Origin: Halochromatium glycolicum
Lineage (GTDB): Bacteria > Pseudomonadota > Gammaproteobacteria > Chromatiales > Chromatiaceae
Length of the DNA stretch: 64,000 nt
Assembly (NCBI RefSeq): GCF_016584085.1
Contig: NZ_NRSJ01000001.1
Location: 216,361 to 280,360, forward strand
Reading direction: 5' to 3'
The translations under genes were made by a program, and so were the position numbers. Under the pieces are notes generated by a model. The model searched no databases. It was not told the DNA's origin and was given only the letters and a program-made list of their open reading frames with translations. This document shows positions 36,009 to 44,789 of this stretch, piece by piece (within the stretch, counting starts at the first letter, position 1; the number at the start of each line of letters is the position of its first letter).

Positions 36009-36779
36009 CTACCAGACCTTCCACGGGGCTCGACCGGAAGCCCATGCTTGCTCGAGGGCCAGCTTGTCGCGCAAGGTATCCATTGGTTGCCAAAAGCCTT
36101 CGTGCCGGTAGCTTCCAAGCTCGCCGTTCCGTGTCAGACGCTCGAGCGGGTCGCGTTCCCACACTGTCTGATCGTCCTCGATATAGTCGAATACACCGGG
36201 CTCAAGGACGAAGAATCCGCCGTTGATCATGCTGCCGTCCCCCCCAGGCTTTTCGTGGAAACGTTGCACGGCACCTGAATTGTCAATCTCAAGCGCGCCG
36301 AAGCGGCCTGGTGGGCGAACGGCGGTGACGGTCGCGAGCACTCCTTGTGAGCGATGCGCCGCGATGGATGCCCTGATGTCTACGTTGCCGAGGCCGTCGC
36401 CATAGGTCAAGCAGAAGGTCTCGTTGTCTAGGTAAGGCGCTACACGCTTGAGTCGGCCGCCAGTCATTGTGCTTTCCCCGGTATCAATGAGTGTTAACCG
36501 CCATGGTTCTGCTCCTTTTTCAAGGATATGCGTCTCGTGCCGGCTGAGGTCAATGTGCACATCTGACATATGCAGCATGTAGTTAGCGAAGAACTCTTTG
36601 ATCATATAACCCTTATAGCCTAGGCAGATCACAAAATCGTTGATGCCGTGCGCGGAGTAGATTTTGAGGATATGCCAGAGAATCGGCCGGCCGCCAATCT
36701 CGACCATGGGTTTCGGCCTATTGCTTGTTTCTTCACTGAGTCGCGTTCCGTACCCGCCGGCGAGGATGACAGCTTTCAT
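36009..36779 (-). CDS. rfbF: glucose-1-phosphate cytidylyltransferase
   Basis: Makes CDP-glucose from CTP and glucose 1-phosphate, the first step to CDP-6-deoxyhexoses. 256 residues, the family length. The nucleotidyltransferase signature AVILAGGYGTRLSEETSNRP is at the N-terminus, then GGRPILWHILKIYS, FVICLGYKGYMIKEFF and YGDGLGNVDI (metal-binding Asp). Residues after FHEKPGGDGSMINGGFFVLE also match RfbF. The partner dehydratase (rfbG) is 5 kb away on the opposite strand; usually the two genes are adjacent, so the cluster has been rearranged. Confidence 0.94.
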   Translation of the reverse strand: MKAVILAGGYGTRLSEETSNRPKPMVEIGGRPILWHILKIYSAHGINDFVICLGYKGYMIKEFFANYMLHMSDVHIDLSRHETHILEKGAEPWRLTLIDTGESTMTGGRLKRVAPYLDNETFCLTYGDGLGNVDIRASIAAHRSQGVLATVTAVRPPGRFGALEIDNSGAVQRFHEKPGGDGSMINGGFFVLEPGVFDYIEDDQTVWERDPLERLTRNGELGSYRHEGFWQPMDTLRDKLALEQAWASGRAPWKVW

Positions 36780-36850
36780 TTTACTACCCGGTAATGCCTT
36801 CGCTGTGGTTGCTCGTGGACCGGATGTCTCCGCGGGCAGGGTTCAGGTTG

Positions 36851-37822
36851 TTACCCAACCGTGTCCTGCCGTCCTCCTAGAAGGTCATCGAAATAGGCGA
36901 TGGACTGACGTAGGCCGTCAACTAGCGCAACAGTTGGCCGCCAGTCCAACACTTCAATGGCGCGCGAGATATCTGGCTGACGCTGGGTGGGATCGTCGCT
37001 GGGCAACGGCTGATAATGTATCGTTGAGGTTGAGCCGGTCAGCTCGACGATCAACTTAGCCAGCTCATCGATCGTGAACTCGCTCGGGTTGCCAAGATTG
37101 ATCGGCCCCGTAATGCTGTCTGCGGAATCCATCAGTCGTACAAAGCCGTCAATCATATCGTCGACATAGCAGAACGATCGCGTCTGCTCGCCGTTACCGT
37201 ATACCGTTATCGGCTGATTTTGCAGTGCCTGGACGATAAAGTTCGATACGACGCGACCATCGTTAGGATGCATGCGCGGTCCGTAGGTGTTGAATATGCG
37301 GGCGATCTTGATCCGTAAGTTGTGTTGACGATGGTAATCGAAGAACAGTGTTTCCGCGCAGCGCTTGCCTTCGTCATAGCAGGAACGAATGCCGATTGGG
37401 TTGACATGACCAAAGTAGGTTTCAACCTGAGGATGGATCTGCGGGTCTCCGTACACCTCGCTGGTCGACGCCTGCATGATCTTCGCTTTGACGCGCTTGG
37501 CAAGACCTAAGACGTTAATGGCTCCGTGCACACTTGTCTTAGTCGTTTGCACTGGGTCGAACTGATAATGGATCGGTGATGCCGGGCAGGCAAGGTTGTA
37601 GATTTCATCGACCTCGACGTATAGTGGAAAGGTGATGTCATGGCGCAGCAACTCGAACCGAGGATTATCCAATAGAGCGAGCAAGTTGCTCTTGTCCCCA
37701 GTGTAGAAGTTATCTAGACAAAGCACCTCGTGGCCATCGGCGATCAGCCTTTCGCACAAATGCGATCCAAGAAATCCTGCACCTCCTGTAACCAGTACAG
37801 ATTTGCGAGTTGGGTCGCGCAC
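36851..37822 (-). CDS. UDP-glucuronate decarboxylase (UDP-xylose synthase)
   Basis: An extended SDR of 323 residues that converts UDP-glucuronate to UDP-xylose. Cofactor motif [18 protein letters not shown]. The family-specific block [13 protein letters not shown], catalytic [10 protein letters not shown] and [15 protein letters not shown], and then [20 protein letters not shown] are all present and diagnostic for UXS. The C-terminus [19 protein letters not shown] is normal. It is the first gene of a minus-strand group with rfbF and a GT2. It implies xylose (or a derivative) in the polymer, provided UDP-glucuronate is available; no UDP-glucose dehydrogenase is in the window. Confidence 0.94.
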   Translation of the reverse strand: MRDPTRKSVLVTGGAGFLGSHLCERLIADGHEVLCLDNFYTGDKSNLLALLDNPRFELLRHDITFPLYVEVDEIYNLACPASPIHYQFDPVQTTKTSVHGAINVLGLAKRVKAKIMQASTSEVYGDPQIHPQVETYFGHVNPIGIRSCYDEGKRCAETLFFDYHRQHNLRIKIARIFNTYGPRMHPNDGRVVSNFIVQALQNQPITVYGNGEQTRSFCYVDDMIDGFVRLMDSADSITGPINLGNPSEFTIDELAKLIVELTGSTSTIHYQPLPSDDPTQRQPDISRAIEVLDWRPTVALVDGLRQSIAYFDDLLGGRQDTVG

Positions 37823-37905
37823 GATCTTCCTCCTGTGTCTGAGGGGATCAAGATGGAGTGGACTGATGAGCGAAAATTTTTCGGCTCAAGAAACAGTCCC
37901 TAGGT

Positions 37906-37929
37906 TATATTGTCCGCAACCGCAATATA
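37906..37929. promoter_or_regulatory. dyad in the divergent UXS/methyltransferase gap
   Basis: TATATTG (37906-37912) and CAATATA (37923-37929) form a perfect inverted repeat with a 10-bp spacer, midway between two divergent transcription units. It could be an operator or overlapping promoters (the TATATT itself resembles a -10 box). No matching regulator gene is nearby. Confidence 0.35.
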
Positions 37930-37986
37930 CAATCGTATGCGGATCGAAAGTCTTGCGAAAAGCGGCAACCCAAGAAAGTACGCATT

Positions 37987-38841
37987 ATGGCAAAAATACT
38001 TGACAAGTTGTTGAGGTCTATCATACCTTCGACGGCTATCCTTTCGCACTCGAAGTTATTCGGCTTTGTGCATGCTGTTGCGGAGTTTCTGCCGCGCCGT
38101 GCGATTCGCCTGTTTACCGACGCGCCCCTCCCGCCAGGCCGGCTGATCGTCAGAATTGGTGTCGGCAACACGATTCTCCGGCCCCATCTATGGTATCTCA
38201 CGTCTAGTGCTCACTACTGGATGTACTACATGTCCAGGGGGAGTGTCAGCCTCGACTCTATCATCGTCGATGTTGGTTCCGGTGTCGGCCGCTCAGCGGT
38301 TGCGTTGAGGGACTTCAGGTACCACGATGCCCGGTTTACCGGGCATTACTTCGGGTTCGACGTTGATGCCGAGATGGTTGACTGGTGCCAGCGCAACTTT
38401 CCCAGCGATCGGTTCACGTTCACCCAAGTCGATGTACCCAACAGGTTGTACAACGAGTCAGGCACGAATCAACGGGCACTACTCAACATCGGTGATGCTG
38501 CAGGCAGGGTTGATTTCATCTTTTCTCAGTCGTTGCTGACGCACCTGCTCGAAGACGATGTGCGCCATAATCTGTCCGAAGCGCACCGTTTGCTGCGGCC
38601 GGGTGGTGTGCTGGCGATGACATTTTTCTGCATGGAAGACCTCAAAGAGCGCAACTTGTTGGGTGGCCGCTGGCGTTTCCAGCACCGCGTCGGTGATGCC
38701 TATGTCGAGAACCCCAAGCACCCTGAAGCGGCGGTCGGCTACCAACGCCAGTGGATGCTCGATGCCTGTCGGGGTGCGGGCTTTAGTGAGGTGGGTACTG
38801 AACTACCGGACTTTCAGACGACGGTCTACGCAATCAAGTAG
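37987..38841 (+). CDS. class I SAM-dependent methyltransferase
   Basis: A 284-residue methyltransferase. The SAM motif I is IIVDVGSGVGRSAVAL (about 93-108), the acidic residue after beta-2 in YFGFDVDAEMVDWC, and motif post-III in LRPGGVLAMTFFC. The region FIFSQSLLTHLLEDD is typical of methyltransferase-11/25-like enzymes. It may O-methylate a sugar or act on the non-reducing end. First gene of the + strand group continuing to wzc. The N-terminal 60 residues are hydrophobic/basic and may peripherally contact the membrane. Confidence 0.82.
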   Translation: MAKILDKLLRSIIPSTAILSHSKLFGFVHAVAEFLPRRAIRLFTDAPLPPGRLIVRIGVGNTILRPHLWYLTSSAHYWMYYMSRGSVSLDSIIVDVGSGVGRSAVALRDFRYHDARFTGHYFGFDVDAEMVDWCQRNFPSDRFTFTQVDVPNRLYNESGTNQRALLNIGDAAGRVDFIFSQSLLTHLLEDDVRHNLSEAHRLLRPGGVLAMTFFCMEDLKERNLLGGRWRFQHRVGDAYVENPKHPEAAVGYQRQWMLDACRGAGFSEVGTELPDFQTTVYAIK

Positions 38842-38917
38842 ATCAAGGCTGTGGTTGGGTATGCTAAGAGCGCCTAACGGGTAGCCCTCTACGCCCTAAT
38901 ACTCAGCAACTTGTGTA

Positions 38918-39006
38918 GGCTAAGAAGCGCTATCAAAGCGCCCGCTGGACTTGCGCAAATGTCTGATTTCGAAGGCCGCGGAAGTCATTCTGTTAGGGCT
39001 TCTAAG
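38918..39006 (+). repeat. dispersed intergenic repeat, copy B
   Basis: An 89-bp counterpart of 28624-28715. Here it runs parallel to the downstream gene and ends 43 bp before its GTG start. The 21-bp block at 38986-39006 is identical to copy A. The longest frame through the repeat is open and joins the methyltransferase frame, but the better ribosome site lies after the repeat, so I treat the repeat as leader DNA. Confidence 0.7.
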
Positions 39007-39049
39007 CGGGGATTTTGGTAGGGCGTCTAAGCTAACGAGGGGGTATAAG

Positions 39050-40282
39050 GTGACGAACTTTCGCTGCAAATTCTGTGACACGAAGCTAGAACACACTTTC
39101 GTCGACCTCGGTCTGGGCCCGCTCGTGGATGCTTACGTCGACGCCGATGCGCTAGATCGAATGGAGCCTTTTTTCCCGCTGCATGCCTATGTTTGCCATC
39201 AGTGCTTTCTCGTCCAGTTGCCGCCTGCGGTGAGGCCAGATGAAATGTTCATCGACTACCCCTATTTCTCCTCGGTCTCGACGTCATGGCTCGAGCACGC
39301 CAGGCGGTATGCGGACGAAGCTATCAAACAATTTGGTCTTGGCTCCACATCTCGTGTCAAAGAAATTGCCAGCAATGACGGCTACTTGTTGCAGTATTTC
39401 CATGCCGCAGGCATACCGGTACTAGGGATCGAGCCTGCGGCTAATGTTGCCGAGATTGCCAACGCTAAGGGCATCCCGACGGTCTCGCGGTTCTTTGGGC
39501 TGACGACCGCAGAGGAGGTGCGCACTGAGCATGGTGCCGCAGACCTACTTATTGGTAACAACGTTCTCGCCCATGTGCCTGAGCGCAACGATTTCATCGC
39601 CGGCCTCAAACACCTGCTAGCGGAGGACGGCGTGCTCACCATGGAATTTCCGCATCTGCTGCGCACGATGCAAGAAAACCAGTTCGACCAAGTATTTCAC
39701 GAGCACTTCTCTTACCTATCATTGGTCACGGTCGAGCGCATGTTCAGCGCACATGGTCTGGCGCTGTTCGACGTCGCAGAGCTGCCTACGCACGGGGGGT
39801 CGCTGCGCATCTACGCCCGCCATGCTGAGCGCAGCGAGCCCGCTGCGACGCCCAGGTTAGATGCGTTGCGAGCGCGAGAACAGCGTTTCGGCCTAGAAGA
39901 TGTCGTGACGTACGCCAATTTTGCTGAGCGCCCGAAACAGGTGAAGCATGGGCTGCTTACTTTTCTGCTCAAGGCGAAGCATGAGGGCAAGTCGGTTGTC
40001 GGATATGGCGCTGCGGGAAAGGCGGCCGTTCTTCTGAATTTCTGCGGGATTGGTGTGGACTTCCTGGACTTCATTGCCGACCTTAGTCCGCACAAGCAGG
40101 GAAAATATATGCCTGGTGTCCGAATCCCCATCGAGCCACCGGAGGCGATCGATAAGGCCAAGCCGGATTACGTGTTGATCCTCTCGTGGAACCTGAAAGA
40201 CGAGATCATGCAGCAGCTCTCGCATATTCGCGACTGGGGCGGGCAGTTTGTTCTGCCGATTCCGGAAACGCGAATCTGCTGA
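39050..40282 (+). CDS. NDP-hexose C-methyltransferase (TylC3/TcaB9-like)
   Basis: A 410-residue three-domain methyltransferase. The N-terminal zinc-binding domain has CKFCDTKL and CHQCF cysteine pairs. The central SAM domain has EIASNDGYLLQYFHAAG and VLGIEPAANVAEIA. The active-site block VFHEHFSYLS follows, and the C-terminal domain has VVGYGAAGKAAVLLNF. This layout is that of C-3/C-5 methyltransferases that add a branch methyl to a keto-deoxysugar nucleotide. GTG at 39050 is chosen because GAGGGGG lies 6 nt upstream; the ATG at 38951 would add 33 residues read from the repeat. With RfbF and RfbG in the cluster, CDP-4-keto-6-deoxyglucose is a likely substrate. Confidence 0.87.
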   Translation: MTNFRCKFCDTKLEHTFVDLGLGPLVDAYVDADALDRMEPFFPLHAYVCHQCFLVQLPPAVRPDEMFIDYPYFSSVSTSWLEHARRYADEAIKQFGLGSTSRVKEIASNDGYLLQYFHAAGIPVLGIEPAANVAEIANAKGIPTVSRFFGLTTAEEVRTEHGAADLLIGNNVLAHVPERNDFIAGLKHLLAEDGVLTMEFPHLLRTMQENQFDQVFHEHFSYLSLVTVERMFSAHGLALFDVAELPTHGGSLRIYARHAERSEPAATPRLDALRAREQRFGLEDVVTYANFAERPKQVKHGLLTFLLKAKHEGKSVVGYGAAGKAAVLLNFCGIGVDFLDFIADLSPHKQGKYMPGVRIPIEPPEAIDKAKPDYVLILSWNLKDEIMQQLSHIRDWGGQFVLPIPETRIC

Positions 40283-40328
40283 CTGGTGCCGTCATACTTT
40301 TCCGCGAAGACGGCAAGCACCTGTACGT

Positions 40329-41564
40329 ATGAAAGCACCTCGAGTCTTGTTTGTCAGAGGCGCCCGCGGGATTGAGGATTTCTCCGGCGCTGAATCCCTG
40401 ATTGTCACCTCAGTGCGTGGCCTTGAAGCCTTGGGCAGCCGCTGCATGGTTGTCTTAGTCGTTCGATCTCAGCAGGCAGGGTCAGGCTGGATCCAGCGCT
40501 TCCGTGAAGCGGGGGTAGACCTGAAACTCGTCTTTGTGGATCGCGCGTACAGTACGCGAGACCTGTTCGAGTTGCCGAAACTGATCCGTCACTACAACGC
40601 GGACGTCGTACACCCCGTAGACCACCGAGCCGACGTTGTTGGCGTTGCGGCGGCGAGGCTGACAGGACGTGCCGCGATAGCAACCTATACCGGCTGGACC
40701 AATTGGGACGAAAGCTTCGCCCGCGGTGGCTGGTATGAATGGGCCGACCGCCAGGCATTGAAGAGCGCCGATGCGATCATTGTTGATTCTCGTTCTCACG
40801 GCGTGACTCTGGGGTTCGGTTCCGAGCACACACCGCGGGTCGTGATCCCCAACGGCATCAACATTAAGAAATTCGATCCGGATGTCATCGGCCGTGATTA
40901 TCGCGCGCGCTTGTTCGACGAAGACGATGTCATCATCGTTGGCATGGTTGGCCGCATTCATCCCAATAAGGGCCAGCATGAACTCGTTGAGGCAGCTGCG
41001 ATGCTGGCCGAACGCTATCCGCGAGCACGCTACGCCATCGTCGGCGAGTCCACGGTTGGATTTGAAAGCTATAAGTCCGATCTGCTTCAAAAGATAACAG
41101 AGCGTGGCCTCAATGACGTTGTCCGAGTGACCAATTTCTCCCATCCCGAGATTCCACAGGTGTTTGCGGCCTTCGATTGCCTTGCTGCGCCTTCCTACAT
41201 TGAGGGCATCAGCTTCACGATTCTCGAGGCCATGGCGATGCGCCTTCCAGTAGTTAGTACCGACGCGGGCGGCACACCTGAGATCATCAGCCACGAGGAA
41301 AACGGTCTGCTGGTGCCCCCGGGCGATGTTGGGTCATTAGCCGATGGCATTAGCCGTCTGTTCGATGATCAAGCCTTGCGCGAGCGGCTGGGTAGATGCG
41401 CTTGCGCGACAATAGAGCAGGGCTACACCATTGAGGTGATGGCGCGGCGCAACCAGCAGACTTACCACGAAGTGCTTGCATGGCGTGAGAAGGGCGCAGC
41501 CGGTCGGCGCGATGACAATGGCCTGCGTAGCCGGCTTGCCAGCGCAGGACTTGGAGTGCTTTAG
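40329..41564 (+). CDS. family 4 glycosyltransferase
   Basis: A 411-residue GT-B retaining glycosyltransferase. Residues 1-20 (APRVLFVRGARGIEDFSGAE) form the first strand and loop. PRVVIPNGINIKKF links the domains. The donor domain has IVGMVGRIHPNKGQHELVEAA, APSYIEGISFTILEAMAM with the E-x7-E motif, and LPVVSTDAGGTPEII. ATG 40329 is used; upstream in-frame codons overlap the preceding gene and are not family-like. Same strand and close spacing (46 bp) to the C-methyltransferase gene suggest it transfers the methylated sugar. Confidence 0.88.
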   Translation: MKAPRVLFVRGARGIEDFSGAESLIVTSVRGLEALGSRCMVVLVVRSQQAGSGWIQRFREAGVDLKLVFVDRAYSTRDLFELPKLIRHYNADVVHPVDHRADVVGVAAARLTGRAAIATYTGWTNWDESFARGGWYEWADRQALKSADAIIVDSRSHGVTLGFGSEHTPRVVIPNGINIKKFDPDVIGRDYRARLFDEDDVIIVGMVGRIHPNKGQHELVEAAAMLAERYPRARYAIVGESTVGFESYKSDLLQKITERGLNDVVRVTNFSHPEIPQVFAAFDCLAAPSYIEGISFTILEAMAMRLPVVSTDAGGTPEIISHEENGLLVPPGDVGSLADGISRLFDDQALRERLGRCACATIEQGYTIEVMARRNQQTYHEVLAWREKGAAGRRDDNGLRSRLASAGLGVL

Positions 41565-41622
41565 AGGTTTCACGGTAGACCGCAAGGCATTTGGCTTGAT
41601 GTTCTTCTAGAGGTGCAACGCA

Positions 41623-42690
41623 GTGAACCCCGAATTCTGGCGCGGCAAGAAGGTTCTCGTCACAGGGCACACGGGTTTTAAAGGAGGCTGGTTGTCCTTG
41701 TGGCTGCAGCAGCTTGGCGCGCAGGTCATAGGCTATGCACTAGCGCCAAACACTGACCCCAGCATGTTCGAGGCCGCTGAGGTAGCGGATGGTATGACCT
41801 CGATTATCGGCGACCTTAGGGACCTGTCGAAGCTCACTCGCACACTTGAGGAGCATGCCCCGGAAATCGTCATTCACATGGGCGCTCAGGCTATCCTGTC
41901 GGTGGCTTATCAGGACCCGGTTCTTACCTATACGTCCAACACCATTGGTAGCATGAATCTGCTAGAGGCTATCCGTTGCACCAACTCGGTGCGCGTGGCG
42001 GTCATGATTACCACCGACAAGTGCTATGAGAACGTCGAGTGGGTCTGGGGTTACCGTGAGAACGACCGGCTGGGCGGTCACGATCCCTACTCCAGCAGCA
42101 AGGCGGCAGCTGAACTGATCATTCGCGCTTACAGGGAATCCTTTTTTCCTGATTCACAGTTCGACGCACACCGTGTTGCGATTGCAAGTGCCCGTGCGGG
42201 CAACGTCATTGGGGGTGGCGACTGGTCTCCGGATCGTTTGATCCCAGACTTGATGCGCACGATGCTGGACGGCAGGCTGACTACAATACGGCGTCCCACT
42301 GCGACACGGCCCTGGCAGTTCGTGCTCGAGCCCTTGAACGGCTACTTGGTTCTCGCCGAACAGCTCTGGCGGCGTGGCTCAGCGGTCACGGAGGCATGGA
42401 ACTTTGGGCCAAGCGTTGACGAGTTGTACGATGTGGCCTGGATATCGAATTACATCGCTGACAAGACCGGCGGTCGCTGGGATACACCGGAGGGAGCGGT
42501 CGATCTGACCGAATCTAGACTGCTCAAGTTGGACTGCACTAAAGCCCGCATGCGGCTTGGCTGGGCACCTAAGCTTGATCTGCCCACCTGTCTCGACTGG
42601 GTGCTTGAATGGTATCGGGCACACAATGAAGGCCAGGACGTGCGTTCTGTATGCCATCTGCAGATCGAGCGGTTCCAATCCATTGAGTAA
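41623..42690 (+). CDS. rfbG: CDP-glucose 4,6-dehydratase
   Basis: Converts CDP-glucose to CDP-4-keto-6-deoxyglucose. 355 residues, as in the family. N-terminal KKVLVTGHTGFKGGWLSLWL is the RfbG form of the Rossmann motif. HMGAQAILSVAYQDP, MITTDKCYENVEWVWGYREND and PYSSSKAAAELI carry the catalytic Thr-Asp-Lys and Tyr-Lys. ARAGNVIGGGDWSPDRLIPD and TRPWQFVLEPLNGYL are also typical. A GTG start is used, with AGAGGTG 7 nt upstream. RfbH, which would make 3,6-dideoxyhexoses, is absent, so the keto sugar must go elsewhere. Confidence 0.95.
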   Translation: MNPEFWRGKKVLVTGHTGFKGGWLSLWLQQLGAQVIGYALAPNTDPSMFEAAEVADGMTSIIGDLRDLSKLTRTLEEHAPEIVIHMGAQAILSVAYQDPVLTYTSNTIGSMNLLEAIRCTNSVRVAVMITTDKCYENVEWVWGYRENDRLGGHDPYSSSKAAAELIIRAYRESFFPDSQFDAHRVAIASARAGNVIGGGDWSPDRLIPDLMRTMLDGRLTTIRRPTATRPWQFVLEPLNGYLVLAEQLWRRGSAVTEAWNFGPSVDELYDVAWISNYIADKTGGRWDTPEGAVDLTESRLLKLDCTKARMRLGWAPKLDLPTCLDWVLEWYRAHNEGQDVRSVCHLQIERFQSIE

Positions 42691-42720
42691 CTGACCTTCC
42701 CAGGCCCAAACCAGCCCGCT

Positions 42721-44736
42721 ATGACACATCAGAACGCTGAGATCGGAACGCGACGTACGTTCGGGTTGCGAGAGCATGTGCAGGTGCTGTCGCGGCATGC
42801 CGGCAAGATCATCCTTATTCCGCTGGTTGGGTTTGTTACCGCCCTTGCCATCTCGTTTTCGGTCTCAGAAGTCTACGTCGCAGAGGCCCGGCTGTTGGTA
42901 CAGTTGAGCCGCGAACCCTTTCGTCTGAGTGCTGTACTGAATCCCAATGCAGTGAATACTGTGCCTCGCAGCGCCGAGGATGAGCTTCGTACTGAAGTCG
43001 AGATCTTCAAAAGCCCGGTGGTCGCGCAAAAGCTCGCCGACAGGCTTGGGCCGGAATACGTTGTCGAGAACATGACCTGGCGCTGGGACTGGCTGAAAAA
43101 GATCCCTGCCGAGGTCAAAGATCGTGTGTTGATTACGCTGTACGACTGGGGTCCGACTGCCAGGTTGCTCGGCTCCCTTGGCGTCGAGCGGCCAATCAGT
43201 GGGCCACCGGACTGGCGTACTGTTGCCGCCGGCAAGATCCTAGACAACATTGAGGTCGGCACAATACTGAAGACCGACATCTTTGTCGTTTCATTGGCTG
43301 CGCCTGATGGCGACTTTGCGGCGCTGGCTCTCAACACGATGCTCGAGGCCTATTTCGATCATCACTCAGACTTGAGACAGCCGCGCCGCGCGCTCGAAGT
43401 GCTCGCGGAGGAGGCGGAGCGGCTACGTGAGGCGGTCGACGATGCCCAGAGGCAGTTGCATGATTTTAAGCGTGAACACGGCATCGCCTCGTTAGATGAC
43501 CAGAAAAGCGTACTAGTGCGCCGGATCGACACAATTGAGGCAGAGGTATCAAACGCTCGTGTGGCGGCAATCTCTGGGCAGAAGGGCATCCAGGCAATCG
43601 AAAGACAATTATCGGCTCTCGGCAACACAACGCTGGGCGGTTCAGTGTATTCCGAGCTCCAGAAGAGACTGGCGCTTGAGCGCGCCGAAGTGGCTGCCGC
43701 AGAGGCTCGTGCGGAGGCATTGAGTGTGCAGCTCGCGCAAGAGCGGGCAACGCTCGCGATGCTTGATGCCCGTGAGGCCGAATTGAACTCACTGACGATG
43801 CAAGTCGACATCCGCCGACAGGCCCTCGACGCCTTTGTCAAGAAGCAGTTTGAGATGCAGACAGCGGAGTCGTTCGATACGCAAAAATTGGCCAATGTGC
43901 GTCCAGTCGAGCCAGCGCAGGTACCGCCCTTCCCGTCGAAGCCGCGCAAAGCGCTCAATGCGATTCTTGGGCTAGTGATCGGCGGCATTATTGCGCTAAC
44001 CATCGCCTACCTCTCAGAATACATGCGGCGAACGCTCATAACGCGGCAGGAAGCAGAGGAGGTACTGCGTCGACAGGTGCCGGCCGTTTTGCGCTGGGAG
44101 AAGCCTAGCAAACGTGCGAGCCGGCTCAATGAACTGGAATTCCGTCGGTTTGCCGAAGCACTGGAAGGAAACGGAGAATCAGCATCCCCTCGCTGCGTAC
44201 TCATTACCAGCGCCGTGTCGGGAGAAGGGCGCTCCTTTGCTGCTCATGGATTGGCGGCCGCGCTCCGTGCAAGGGGCAAATCCGTGTTGGTCTTGTCAGT
44301 CCGAACAGATCAGACTTTCGATTCAGATTGTCCAGAATCGAAGGGCAGCGGTTCACAAAGCTCGACTAATGTGATCTCTGATTCAGAGTCTGACGTCGTC
44401 GTTGGTCGCGGGGCCGAACTGTTGCGCGACCATGTGCGTTCACTGCGTCGCGACCATGCGGCCGAGCTCGACTACATCTTGGTCGATGCGCCAGACATGA
44501 ATCGTTACCCAGAACAACAGACGTTGGTACCGGAAACGAGCGATGTTATATTTGTGATCGAAGCGGGGCGAACTTCGTCGATGACCGCCTGGAATGAGCT
44601 GGAGGCCATTGATTCAGCTAAGCCGACGCGCGTCGTCGTGGTACTCAACAAGTGGAGACCCGCTATTCCAGAATGGATTTATGCACGCCTCAAGCCTCCG
44701 GGCCGCCGCGACGATGTTCGGCAGGCGCGGAATTAG
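42721..44736 (+). CDS. Wzc-like chain-length protein with degenerate kinase domain
   Basis: Inner-membrane polysaccharide co-polymerase of 671 residues. The Wzz domain has TM1 at about 30-50, a long periplasmic coiled-coil region (225-385), a PxxP-type stretch (VPPFPSKPRKALN) and TM2 at about 413-431. The cytoplasmic part is a BY-kinase fold, but Walker A is SGEGRSF with Arg504 in place of the Lys. Walker A' (VLVLSVRTD) lacks the DXD acidic pair. Walker B (YILVDAPD) survives. There is no Tyr-rich tail. It probably regulates chain length and export without autophosphorylation. Last + gene of the group; convergent with the membrane protein at 44790. Confidence 0.88.
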   Translation: MTHQNAEIGTRRTFGLREHVQVLSRHAGKIILIPLVGFVTALAISFSVSEVYVAEARLLVQLSREPFRLSAVLNPNAVNTVPRSAEDELRTEVEIFKSPVVAQKLADRLGPEYVVENMTWRWDWLKKIPAEVKDRVLITLYDWGPTARLLGSLGVERPISGPPDWRTVAAGKILDNIEVGTILKTDIFVVSLAAPDGDFAALALNTMLEAYFDHHSDLRQPRRALEVLAEEAERLREAVDDAQRQLHDFKREHGIASLDDQKSVLVRRIDTIEAEVSNARVAAISGQKGIQAIERQLSALGNTTLGGSVYSELQKRLALERAEVAAAEARAEALSVQLAQERATLAMLDAREAELNSLTMQVDIRRQALDAFVKKQFEMQTAESFDTQKLANVRPVEPAQVPPFPSKPRKALNAILGLVIGGIIALTIAYLSEYMRRTLITRQEAEEVLRRQVPAVLRWEKPSKRASRLNELEFRRFAEALEGNGESASPRCVLITSAVSGEGRSFAAHGLAAALRARGKSVLVLSVRTDQTFDSDCPESKGSGSQSSTNVISDSESDVVVGRGAELLRDHVRSLRRDHAAELDYILVDAPDMNRYPEQQTLVPETSDVIFVIEAGRTSSMTAWNELEAIDSAKPTRVVVVLNKWRPAIPEWIYARLKPPGRRDDVRQARN

Positions 44737-44789
44737 AATCCCGCAGGCAGCTTAAAACGCATTCTGCTACCCGCTAGAGTGGCTTGAGG

